Source: Clostridia bacterium (lineage in GTDB: Bacteria > Bacillota_A > Clostridia > Oscillospirales > CAG-272). Taken from it: a DNA stretch of 5,776 bases. Position 1 is the stretch's first letter. Each line of letters starts with the position of its first letter. The notes beneath the pieces were generated by a model. It saw nothing but the letters and a program-made list of their open reading frames with translations. It had not been told where the DNA came from and ran no database searches. This document shows, one piece after another, positions 1 through 5,776 of this stretch. A program made the position numbers and the translations under genes. The stretch is from assembly GCA_017411885.1 (NCBI GenBank), contig JAFQPF010000066.1:1-5776 (forward strand). Reading direction: 5' to 3'.

Positions 1-351
1 GCCTGTGAGGCGGCAAATGAGGGAGAGCTGCGCGCTCTCGGAGCAGAGCGTGCCATAGACGACATCTACAAGGCGTTTTATATGAAAAAGTATGAGGGCG
101 ATACGTTTGATTCAACAATAATTTCTGTCACTTCCTTTGGCTTTTTCGTAATGCTTGAAAACACCTGCGAGGGACTTGTACCTGCAAGCGAACTTGGCAG
201 AATAATGAATTTTGATGAATCGCATATGTCCCTTGAAGATGAGTACGGGCGCAAATTCACGGTTGGAATGAAGCTTAAGGTCTGCCTTGAAAACGTAGAC
301 ACCGCGCTTGGAAAGCTTACTTTTTCGCTTGCTCAAGAGGATTCTGATTGA
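1..351 (+). CDS. rnr: Ribonuclease R, C-terminal part with S1 domain (5' end outside window)
   Basis: RNase R is a processive 3'-to-5' exoribonuclease of the RNB family that degrades structured RNA in the cytoplasm. Only the last 116 codons are present, open to the left edge. The first 30 or so residues (AERAIDDIYKAFYM and around) match the end of the RNB catalytic region, where family members have an 'AER..D..KA.YM' segment. The S1 RNA-binding domain follows (about residues 33-112), with the typical 'VTSFGFFVML.NTCEGLVPASEL' pattern, then 'FDE', a short 'G.KFTVGMKLKV' strand and a closing 'GKLTFSL'. The protein stops five residues later (QEDSD), so it lacks the Lys-rich tail of the E. coli enzyme. 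The catalytic aspartates lie outside the window. The stop codon overlaps the -35 box of the next unit. RNase II/VacB-type relatives are less likely because of the S1-end signature. Confidence 0.92.
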   Translation, partial: ACEAANEGELRALGAERAIDDIYKAFYMKKYEGDTFDSTIISVTSFGFFVMLENTCEGLVPASELGRIMNFDESHMSLEDEYGRKFTVGMKLKVCLENVDTALGKLTFSLAQEDSD

Positions 352-376
352 CAAAAGCTTAAGCGCGTGGTATACT
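348..376 (+). promoter_or_regulatory. Sigma-A-type promoter for the DUF1934-holA-rnmV unit
   Basis: TTGACA (348-353, perfect -35) is separated by exactly 17 bases from TATACT (371-376, 5 of 6 to the -10 consensus). A TG at 368-369 gives an extended -10. The predicted start is near 383, leaving a 5' leader of about 25 bases before the ATG at 408. The -35 box overlaps the rnr stop codon (TGA, 349-351). The spacer contains an 8-base palindrome, GCTTAAGC (357-364), whose role is unknown. Assignment is by consensus match only. Confidence 0.8.
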
Positions 377-407
377 AAAATATATTACTATCGAAGGAAA
401 TTGCCGT

Positions 408-974
408 ATGATAACAGACAGTAAGAAGGTACTTGTAAAAATGTCCTTCAGAAATTACGACACGTTTGATTTCAAAAGACCTGCACCGGAGGAATACAAC
501 GAGCCGTACGATGAAGAATTGCCCGAGGGTGAATATGATATCGAGCTTGATATCGAAGAGCTTGAGGAAGCAGAAAAGAATAATGAGCAAAAGCCTGTTT
601 CGGGAACACGGATAGTAAGCGAGGGCTATCTTTATAAAAAGAATAACCGTATTACACTCAGATATGCCGAAGCCGATTCAACAGACCTTGCAAACGAGCT
701 TACCGTGATCTCGTATGAGGACGGCGAGCCGGGTATTGTTACTATGGAGCGCAACGGCGTGTGCCGCACCGTAATGGTTTTTGAAGAAAGAAAGAGATAC
801 CTGTCGCTTTATACAGTAAGCGGAATGTCTATGGACCTGACAGTGCGTACCTATGAGCTTGAAAATACGCTTACGCTTGAATCGGGCGGACAGATACGGC
901 TCGGGTACACTCTTGAAAACGCCGGATCTACCGTATCAAGTGTAAAAATGCTTCTTGAAGTAGAACTTATATGA
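408..974 (+). CDS. DUF1934 (YwiB-like) beta-barrel protein with acidic insert
   Basis: A 188-residue cytoplasmic protein of the DUF1934/YwiB family, small calycin-like beta-barrels of unknown function widespread in Bacillota. The family pattern runs from residue 66: 'TRIVSEGYLYKKNNRITLRYAEAD', then 'VTMERNG..RTVMVFEE', 'YLSLYTVSGMSMDLTVRTY' and a final 'GGQIRLGYTLE......MLLEVEL'. The first strand appears to be residues 6-13 (KKVLVKMS). It is separated from the next strand by a strongly acidic stretch (residues 28-60, 17 of 33 Asp/Glu, one Lys) that I read as an insertion into the first hairpin. The ATG at 408 is chosen because AAGGAAA (394-400) sits 7 bases upstream and because the ATG at 441 would remove the first strand. 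It is the first gene after the promoter at 348-376, and holA follows closely. There is no signal peptide or membrane segment. Family assignment is solid; function is unknown. Confidence 0.87.
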   Translation: MITDSKKVLVKMSFRNYDTFDFKRPAPEEYNEPYDEELPEGEYDIELDIEELEEAEKNNEQKPVSGTRIVSEGYLYKKNNRITLRYAEADSTDLANELTVISYEDGEPGIVTMERNGVCRTVMVFEERKRYLSLYTVSGMSMDLTVRTYELENTLTLESGGQIRLGYTLENAGSTVSSVKMLLEVELI

Positions 975-984
975 TAAAATTTGG

Positions 985-2076
985 GTGAATAAAGTGGCAG
1001 AAAAGAAAGGCGCGTTTGGCGTTGATTTCATTAAAGAAGAAATAAAGAACGGACCATCCGGGGCATACTTCTTTTACGGCGCTGAGGATTATATGAAGCA
1101 ATATTATCTTCACGAGCTTGAAAAGAAGATCGTCGGTGACCGTGAAAGCTTTAATTTTATAAGACTGACAAGCGATGAATTTACCCCCGGTGCGCTCGAG
1201 GAAGCGCTCGGATCGGCGGTAATGTACGATTTTATGTCTATGCCTGAGGATGTGGATGACAACAAGGGCGCAGAGCGTCTGATCGAGCTATATGAGGTCG
1301 ATTTCAAGGCGCTTAAGCCGACCGATTTTACGGCTACCTGTAAACTACTCAAAGAAAAGCTTGAAGAGGATACAGTTGTCGTTATATTTTCCACAGAGGG
1401 TGAGCTTCCGGAGGATTCAAAGCCTCACCAGAATATAATCAAGGAGCTTTCCAAGGTGGCAAAGGCGGTAAAATTCCCGCTTGAAAGTGATTCAAGGCTT
1501 TGCTCGTGGCTGATACGAATTGCCGCCAAGAGCAAGGTCACGCTCACTCCTGCGCTTGCTATGAAGCTCATTGAAAGAGTGGGGCATAATATGCTTATGC
1601 TCAAAAACGAGCTTGAAAAGCTTATATCCTACGTCCTTTCACAAGGCAGGGAAGCGATAGAGCCGGATGACGTAAATAATATCACCGCACCCAATAAGGA
1701 AATATCCCCGTTTGACTTTGCAAACGCGCTTATGCGCCGTGACGCAAAAGCCGCGTTGTATATCCTCTCGGATATGAAATACAGGGGCGAGGAGCCGGTC
1801 GTGATACTCTCGACCGTTTCGCGTGTTATAGCGGATCTTATTCGTGTTCGCGGATGTATGGATAAGGGAATGACAAAGTCAGAGATCGCGCAAGAATATA
1901 CAATGCATGAGTATAAGGTAAAGCTATATATGGAACAGCTTAAAAACGTTGAAACGTCAAGCCTTTTTGCCATCGCAGAATCTGCGAGAAACGCGGATGT
2001 TTCGCTCAAAAGCTCGTCTGTGGACAGCTTTACTTTACTTGAAAGACTCGTGTGCGAGCTTGTAAGCTTAAGGTAG
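985..2076 (+). CDS. holA: DNA polymerase III subunit delta
   Basis: The delta subunit belongs to the clamp-loader complex (with tau/gamma and delta'). It binds and opens the beta sliding clamp so that it can be loaded at primer-template junctions. The 363-residue product has the expected layout: an AAA+-like N-terminal domain starting with 'GAYFFYGAEDYMKQYYLHEL' (about residues 26-45), a strand 'DTVVVIFST' (129-137), a middle helical domain (about 170-235, with 'LTPALAMKLIERVGHNMLMLKNELEKL'), the 'SPFDFANALMRRDAKAAL' segment (about 242-259) and a C-terminal helical collar domain. As in the family, there is no Walker A motif, so no ATPase activity is expected. The start is uncertain: GTG at 985 gives the longest product, but GTG at 994 is better placed behind GGGTGA (983-988). 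Either way it lies 10-19 bases after the upstream stop, indicating co-transcription. The C-terminal stop is 3 bases before the next start. Confidence 0.95.
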   Translation: MNKVAEKKGAFGVDFIKEEIKNGPSGAYFFYGAEDYMKQYYLHELEKKIVGDRESFNFIRLTSDEFTPGALEEALGSAVMYDFMSMPEDVDDNKGAERLIELYEVDFKALKPTDFTATCKLLKEKLEEDTVVVIFSTEGELPEDSKPHQNIIKELSKVAKAVKFPLESDSRLCSWLIRIAAKSKVTLTPALAMKLIERVGHNMLMLKNELEKLISYVLSQGREAIEPDDVNNITAPNKEISPFDFANALMRRDAKAALYILSDMKYRGEEPVVILSTVSRVIADLIRVRGCMDKGMTKSEIAQEYTMHEYKVKLYMEQLKNVETSSLFAIAESARNADVSLKSSSVDSFTLLERLVCELVSLR

Positions 2077-2079
2077 AAT

Positions 2080-2667
2080 ATGGAAAAATTAAAGATAAGC
2101 TATCCGATCCTCGTAGAGGGTAAATACGACAAAATAAAGCTTGACAGTATTGTCGATGCGCTTGTTATAACGAGTGAGGGCTTCAGGATATTTGAAAGCG
2201 AAGAAAAGCGCGCGCTGTTAAAACGCCTTTCTGAAAAGTCGCCTGTAATAGTTCTTGCAGACAGCGACAGTGCTGGCATGCTTATACGCAACTGTATAAA
2301 GGGAATGCTTCCGACCGACAGAATAATAAACGTCTATACACCCCAGATAGAGGGCAAGGAAAGGCGTAAGGATAAGCCCTCAAAGGAAGGCTTTGTCGGT
2401 GTTGAGGGAGTTGACGCCGATATTCTGAGAGATCTGCTTTCAAGATTTGCCGACTGTGATGTTAATAGTCCTGTCACTACACGGAAAATCACCAAAACAG
2501 ATATGTATTCGCTTAGGCTGTCCGGAAGTGAAAATGCGGCAGAAAACAGAGCTGAAGTGTGCACAGCACTTGGCCTGCCTAAAAATATGAGCGCGAATGC
2601 ACTTCTTGAAGCACTTAATATGCTTACCACCTATGATGAGCTTAAAAAAATATGCGAAGCTAAATAA
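2080..2667 (+). CDS. rnmV: RNase M5-like Toprim nuclease with DUF4093 C-terminus
   Basis: RNase M5 is the endonuclease that matures 5S rRNA in Bacillota; in Bacillus subtilis it acts on 5S precursor bound by ribosomal protein L18. This 195-residue protein, close to the family length, begins with a Toprim domain (about residues 8-95). The predicted metal-binding residues are all present: Glu13 in 'LVEGKYDKIKL', and Asp61 and Asp63 in 'VIVLADSDSAGMLIRN'. A 'SEGFRIF' segment lies between them. A basic stretch (about residues 92-104) leads to 'GFVGVEGVDADILRDLL' and a C-terminal DUF4093-type region to the end. The ATG at 2080 is preceded by TTAAGG (2068-2073, inside the end of holA), 6 bases upstream. 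It is the last gene of the unit, and the terminator stem begins within its final codon. A generic Toprim protein related to primase or topoisomerase is less likely given the length and the VEGVD region. Exact substrate is inferred from the family. Confidence 0.85.
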   Translation: MEKLKISYPILVEGKYDKIKLDSIVDALVITSEGFRIFESEEKRALLKRLSEKSPVIVLADSDSAGMLIRNCIKGMLPTDRIINVYTPQIEGKERRKDKPSKEGFVGVEGVDADILRDLLSRFADCDVNSPVTTRKITKTDMYSLRLSGSENAAENRAEVCTALGLPKNMSANALLEALNMLTTYDELKKICEAK

Positions 2668-2703
2668 TCCCCGCTGTGAAATTTCACGCGAGGATTATTT
2701 TTT
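2662..2703 (+). terminator. Rho-independent terminator closing the rnmV unit
   Basis: AAATAATCC (2662-2670) pairs perfectly with GGATTATTT (2692-2700). Above a C/A mismatch the stem continues as CGC/GCG and, past a one-base bulge, as the palindrome GTGAAATTTCAC (2676-2687). A run of six T (2698-2703) follows on the + strand. The stem begins in the last sense codon and includes the stop codon of the Toprim gene, an economical arrangement. Confidence 0.87.
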
Positions 2704-2732
2704 GCTTTGAAAACGCACTTGCACAAAGCAGC

Positions 2733-2754
2733 GTTGTATACAAGTTGTATATAA
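2733..2754. repeat. Two 11-base direct repeats with palindromic core upstream of pckA
   Basis: GTTGTATACAA (2733-2743) is followed immediately by GTTGTATATAA (2744-2754), differing at one base. The first copy contains the perfect 10-base palindrome TTGTATACAA (2734-2743). An 11-base period places the copies on about the same face of the helix. The site lies roughly 90-110 bases upstream of the pckA -10 box. It could be an operator; palindromes of this TTGTAnACAA kind resemble GntR-family sites. That is only a resemblance, and AT-rich chance repetition is possible. Confidence 0.35.
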
Positions 2755-2819
2755 TATATATAAATTTTAACTATATTGATGAATAAAGTGTAAAAACGGG
2801 AGAAAATAGAAAAATCCGC

Positions 2820-2848
2820 TTGCAAAAGCAAAAAAACGGTGATATAAT
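2820..2848 (+). promoter_or_regulatory. Sigma-A-type promoter of pckA with extended -10
   Basis: TATAAT (2843-2848) is a perfect -10 box preceded by TG at 2840-2841 (extended -10). A weak -35 box, TTGCAA (2820-2825, 4 of 6), lies 17 bases upstream. The predicted start is near 2855, giving a leader of about 68 bases to the pckA ATG. An extended -10 commonly compensates for a poor -35. No clear CcpA (cre) site was found in the gap. Confidence 0.72.
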
Positions 2849-2855
2849 GTAAAGT

Positions 2856-2875
2856 GGGTAGGGATGTGAATACCC
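2856..2875 (+). other. Small hairpin at the start of the pckA leader
   Basis: GGGTA (2856-2860) can pair with TACCC (2871-2875), with two more G-T wobble pairs below it and a 10-base loop. It starts at about the predicted transcription start and is not followed by a T run, so it is not a terminator. It may protect the 5' end of the mRNA or mean nothing; a 5-base stem is weak evidence. The Shine-Dalgarno AGGAG (2910-2914), 8 bases before the ATG, is outside it. Confidence 0.3.
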
Positions 2876-2922
2876 GTATTAAAGTTAATTAAATAACACA
2901 AATATAAACAGGAGAACTAACA

Positions 2923-4683
2923 ATGACACCTAACAAGCACATTCTTAAGTGGGTCGATGAAATGGCTGCAATGACACAGCCCGACCGTATCGTCTGGATC
3001 GACGGTAGCGAAGAACAGATCGATGCGCTTCGCCGCGAGGCAGTAGGTACCGGTGAGATGATCAAGCTCAACGAAAACCTTCTTCCTAACTGCTATCTCC
3101 ACAGAACAGCAGTAAACGACGTTGCACGTGTTGAGGGCAGAACCTATATCTGCACCAAGACAAAAGAGGACGCGGGAACTATCAATAACTGGATGGATCC
3201 CACAGAAATGTACGCAAAGCTTACAAAGCTCTTCACAGGCTCTATGAAGGGCAGAACAATGTACGCGATCCCTTATTCGATGAGCGTTGTCGGCTCTCCC
3301 TTCGCTAAGTACGGTATCGAGCTTACAGACTCGATCTACGTTGTACTCAACATGGTAATCATGACAAGAGTAGGCGCAAACGTAATCGAAGCTCTCGGCG
3401 AGGGCGATGACTTTATCAAGGGACTTCACGCAAAGGCTCAGCTTGATGAAGAAAACAGATATATCGTTCACTTCCCCGAAGACAATACCATCTGGTCGGT
3501 TAACTCCGGCTACGGCGGAAACGTTCTTCTCGGTAAGAAGTGCTTCGCGCTCAGAATCGCATCCTTCCTCGGACGTAACGAAGGCTGGATGGCAGAGCAT
3601 ATGCTTATCCTCGGTATCGAAAGCCCGAACGGTGAGATCAACTATATCACAGCAGCGTTCCCGTCTGCCTGCGGTAAGACAAATCTCGCAATGCTTATCC
3701 CGCCGGAAATATACGCAAAGCAGGGTTATAAGGTATGGTGCGTAGGCGACGATATCGCATGGTTGCGTGTAGGAGAGGACGGAAGACTTTGGGCGGTTAA
3801 CCCCGAAAACGGCTTCTTCGGCGTTGCTCCCGGTACAAACAATAAGTCCAACCCCAACGCTCTTGCAACCACCATGCGCGACACCATCTTCACCAACGTT
3901 GTTCACAACCTCGACAACAACACCGTTTGGTGGGAAGGTCTTGACAAGAATCCTCCTCACAACGCAGTTAACTGGAAGGGCGAGCCCTGGGACTGCGAAG
4001 CAGGCGAAAAGGGCGCACATCCCAACTCCCGCTTCACCGCTCTTGCAAAGAACTGCCCCTGCATCTCCTCCGAATTCGACTCCACCGCAGGCGTTCCCGT
4101 ATCTGCAATCGTATTCGGCGGACGCCGTGCACGTACCGCTCCCCTGGTATACCAGTCCACCTCTTGGCAGAACGGTACCTTCGTTGGATCCATCATGGCT
4201 TCCGAGACCACCGCAGCCGCTACCGGCGCTGTAGGTGTTGTACGCCGCGACCCCATGGCTATGCGTCCCTTCGTTGGTTACAATATGGGCGATTACTTCG
4301 CACACTGGCTCAATATGGGCAAGCGTATCCCCAATCCTCCCAAGATCTTCAACGTTAACTGGTTCCGTACCGACAAGGACGGCAACTTCATTTGGCCCGG
4401 ATTCGGCGACAATATGCGCGTTCTTCTCTGGATCCTTGCACGTTGCGAGGGCAAGATCGACGCTGTTGAAACTCCTATCGGTTACGTTCCCAACCCCGAG
4501 GACATCGATATCGAGGGTCTCGACATCACCGTTGACACCGTTCGCGAGCTTCTCTCCGTTGATACCGAGGCATGGCTTGAGGACGTTAAGGGCATCAAGG
4601 AATTCTACGACCTCGTTGGCGAGAGAGTTCCCGCAGAGCTCAAGGAAGAGCTTGCAGCTCTTGAGGCAAGACTTACCAAGTAA
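2923..4683 (+). CDS. pckA: Phosphoenolpyruvate carboxykinase (GTP)
   Basis: This cytoplasmic enzyme interconverts oxaloacetate + GTP and phosphoenolpyruvate + GDP + CO2 (EC 4.1.1.32). It links the C4 acids to glycolysis or gluconeogenesis; in CO2-rich gut anaerobes it often runs toward oxaloacetate, but direction here is inference. The 586 residues are near full family length. Visible active-site residues include Arg69, Tyr197, Lys205-Lys206, His226, the P-loop FPSACGKTN (246-254) with reactive Cys250 that marks the GTP type, Asp276-Asp277 in VGDDIAW, 'NPENGFFGVAPGTN' (293-306), Arg370 in HPNSRF, Trp480-Phe481, and Phe489/Phe494 of the nucleotide pocket. All appear intact. The ATG follows AGGAG (2910-2914). 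It has its own promoter and terminator, so it is monocistronic. Codon use is that of a highly expressed gene: TTA, CTA and TCA are absent. Thr, Ser and Arg codon choice changes sharply near 3838-3868 (see findings). The ATP-type enzyme is excluded by these motifs. Confidence 0.98.
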   Translation: MTPNKHILKWVDEMAAMTQPDRIVWIDGSEEQIDALRREAVGTGEMIKLNENLLPNCYLHRTAVNDVARVEGRTYICTKTKEDAGTINNWMDPTEMYAKLTKLFTGSMKGRTMYAIPYSMSVVGSPFAKYGIELTDSIYVVLNMVIMTRVGANVIEALGEGDDFIKGLHAKAQLDEENRYIVHFPEDNTIWSVNSGYGGNVLLGKKCFALRIASFLGRNEGWMAEHMLILGIESPNGEINYITAAFPSACGKTNLAMLIPPEIYAKQGYKVWCVGDDIAWLRVGEDGRLWAVNPENGFFGVAPGTNNKSNPNALATTMRDTIFTNVVHNLDNNTVWWEGLDKNPPHNAVNWKGEPWDCEAGEKGAHPNSRFTALAKNCPCISSEFDSTAGVPVSAIVFGGRRARTAPLVYQSTSWQNGTFVGSIMASETTAAATGAVGVVRRDPMAMRPFVGYNMGDYFAHWLNMGKRIPNPPKIFNVNWFRTDKDGNFIWPGFGDNMRVLLWILARCEGKIDAVETPIGYVPNPEDIDIEGLDITVDTVRELLSVDTEAWLEDVKGIKEFYDLVGERVPAELKEELAALEARLTK

Positions 4684-4699
4684 TTTCAACTCAATATGC

Positions 4700-4736
4700 A
4701 AAAAAAGAGCCTTCCCGCCAAGGGAAGGCTCGTTTG
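4700..4736. terminator. Bidirectional terminator between pckA and the convergent gene
   Basis: GAGCCTTCCC (4707-4716) pairs perfectly with GGGAAGGCTC (4722-4731) across a 5-base loop, a strong GC-rich 10-base stem. On the minus strand it is followed by seven T (the A run at 4700-4706), an ideal terminator for the convergent gene that stops at 4756. On the + strand the downstream tract is the weaker GTTTGTTT, which should still end pckA transcripts. Confidence 0.88.
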
Positions 4737-4755
4737 TTTATCTCTCTACCGTTGA

Positions 4756-5776
4756 TCACTTTTGGTAGATCTTCACGTTATCAGCTCCGATAAGAGCGCC
4801 GCGGTCATTAAGAAGAGCCGGGATGGTCAGCGAATCCAGCTTGCTACCGTACAGAGCATAATCATCCATCTTCTCAACGGAATTGGGAAGAGAGTACGTA
4901 CCCGCACGTGCGGGAGGCATTGCAATGAGCACCTTGCTGTCTTTTGAATAGATAACACCGTCTACGGTAACGTAATCAATGCAATTTTCAGGTACCGTAA
5001 AGTTCAATACCCTCTCCGAAATGCGGGTAGGCGAACAGGTAATACTCAAATTCTTATTGGTAAATGCTATTCCGGTAACAGTCCCTTCGGAATATGTGTC
5101 TACAAAAGACTTGATATGCTCCACGGTCGCTTCATCAAGAGTTACAACGTCAAGCATCAGAGTTCCGTATTTTATCGCCATATAGCGAATATCTCCGAAC
5201 AGCTCACCGAGTATTTCGCCGTCATTGTTTGCGTTTGCATCCGCAAAAACATATACGGAGCGCAGCACGCGGTCGATAACGTCCTGCGGGATATCCGCAT
5301 CTCCAAGAAATCCCAGAGTAACGTAATAACCGTTGCTGAGAACAACGTAACTGTGCACGTCGTAGGTTGTATCCGGTCCGTATTTATCGGCAGGGGGACG
5401 TGAATGATAAATGTAGTACTCATACGGATCTCCGTCGGTACCGTATCTTTCCTCTATAACGGTCACTTCGCTCTGGGCAGACGTTTTAAATCTATCTTCG
5501 TCTATTCCCATAGCATACGGAGCAATAGCCGAAGAAAGTTCAAAGAATTTGACTCCGTTTCTGCTCAAAACCGTACCGGTGCCATTTCTTTCCCAATCCG
5601 ATGGAAAATCAATATCGACGTTTACACGAGCGGACGAGGGTGAATTTTTCACTGTTAATGAGAACGAATGCTTTACCGCCGCAGTAATCTTGTTCGGATC
5701 CTCGTTGGATATTACGCTGAGGGTGTTATTCTCGCCTTTGATCCCCTTCTGTACATCCCCCGCGAAGGTCACGGTA
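4756..5776 (-). CDS. Probable exported protein with C-terminal BspA-like LRR unit (N-terminus outside window)
   Basis: I do not recognise the bulk of this protein. The frame is open to the right edge; the GTG at 5770-5772 is in frame but has no evident ribosome site, so the true start and any signal peptide probably lie outside. Numbering from that GTG, about residues 30-180 form a beta-rich segment ending 'SNGYYVTLGFLG......VIDRVLRSVYVF', a pattern common in lipoproteins and PsbP-like surface proteins. Residues 195-262 are a second unknown region. Residues 265-336 resemble one BspA-like LRR_5 unit: 'IDYVTVDGVIYSKDSKVLIAMP', then 'GTYSLPNSVEKMDDYALYGSKLDSLTIP' and a short 'VKIYQK' tail. LRR_5 proteins are usually surface or secreted, which suggests export, but this is inference. 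There is no transmembrane segment in the visible part. It is convergent with pckA and shares its terminator; its promoter is off-window. Confidence 0.72.
   Translation of the reverse strand, partial: TVTFAGDVQKGIKGENNTLSVISNEDPNKITAAVKHSFSLTVKNSPSSARVNVDIDFPSDWERNGTGTVLSRNGVKFFELSSAIAPYAMGIDEDRFKTSAQSEVTVIEERYGTDGDPYEYYIYHSRPPADKYGPDTTYDVHSYVVLSNGYYVTLGFLGDADIPQDVIDRVLRSVYVFADANANNDGEILGELFGDIRYMAIKYGTLMLDVVTLDEATVEHIKSFVDTYSEGTVTGIAFTNKNLSITCSPTRISERVLNFTVPENCIDYVTVDGVIYSKDSKVLIAMPPARAGTYSLPNSVEKMDDYALYGSKLDSLTIPALLNDRGALIGADNVKIYQK

Noticed and set aside
2675..2688. Possible Rex-type operator (GTGAA...TTCAC)
   Set aside because: The half-sites are only two bases apart, too close for the Rex consensus, and the palindrome is explained as the top of the terminator stem.
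2750..2755. TATAAT as a second pckA promoter
   Set aside because: No acceptable -35 box lies 16-18 bases upstream; the match is expected in such AT-rich DNA.
2788..2805. Possible CcpA cre site in the pckA upstream region
   Set aside because: TGTAAAAACGGGAG has one extra A and lacks the second half of the consensus.
2631..2831. Short minus-strand reading frame across the pckA upstream gap with a hydrophobic stretch
   Set aside because: It overlaps the terminator and the AT-rich repeat, has no ribosome site, and its hydrophobic Tyr/Ile run comes from the TATA-rich DNA.
2917..4701. A 594-codon open reading frame on the minus strand covering all of pckA
   Set aside because: It is in codon register with pckA, so it stays open simply because pckA uses no TTA, CTA or TCA codons (the reverse of the stop codons). 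Its translation is Cys-rich with no recognisable domain, and pckA is an unmistakable intact enzyme.
3824..4768. Open + strand frames overlapping the second half of pckA
   Set aside because: They arise from the C-rich codon choice of the 3' half of pckA. The translations are low-complexity, rich in Ser, Pro and Thr, with no ribosome site of their own.

Overview
The window looks like chromosomal DNA of a low-GC Gram-positive anaerobe, most likely a Clostridia member of the gut Oscillospiraceae/Ruminococcaceae type. The grounds are the RNase M5-like Toprim gene and the YwiB-like DUF1934 gene (both Bacillota families), sigma-A-type promoters, AG-rich Shine-Dalgarno sites, and a secreted-type protein ending in a BspA-like leucine-rich repeat. 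The taxon is inferred from gene content only.

Left part (1-2703): the 3' end of rnr (RNase R, S1 domain) is followed by a compact three-gene unit, all on the + strand: a DUF1934/YwiB-like beta-barrel protein, holA (DNA polymerase III delta subunit) and an RNase M5-like Toprim nuclease. A near-consensus promoter whose -35 box overlaps the rnr stop codon precedes the unit. The intergenic gaps are 10 (or 19) and 3 bases, and a long hairpin with a T run closes the unit. It therefore reads as a complete transcription unit of housekeeping genes for replication and RNA maturation. Read-through from rnr is also possible, because no terminator separates it from the next gene.

Middle (2704-4755): an AT-rich 220-base gap carries a direct repeat containing a perfect palindrome, an extended -10 promoter and a small leader hairpin. 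It leads into pckA, a complete GTP-dependent phosphoenolpyruvate carboxykinase with all recognisable active-site residues. Its codon usage is that of a strongly expressed gene, but it changes abruptly about halfway along: Thr goes from mostly ACA to almost only ACC, and Ser and Arg shift too. This is the most unusual signal in the window. A strong hairpin that can terminate both strands follows.

Right part (4756-5776): a minus-strand gene, convergent with pckA and cut by the window edge, encodes a probably exported protein of unknown function with a single BspA-like LRR_5 unit at its C-terminus.

I found no tRNA, rRNA, CRISPR array, insertion sequence or phage gene. I see no evidence of a new multi-gene system here. 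The window is mostly core genome with a few details worth checking.
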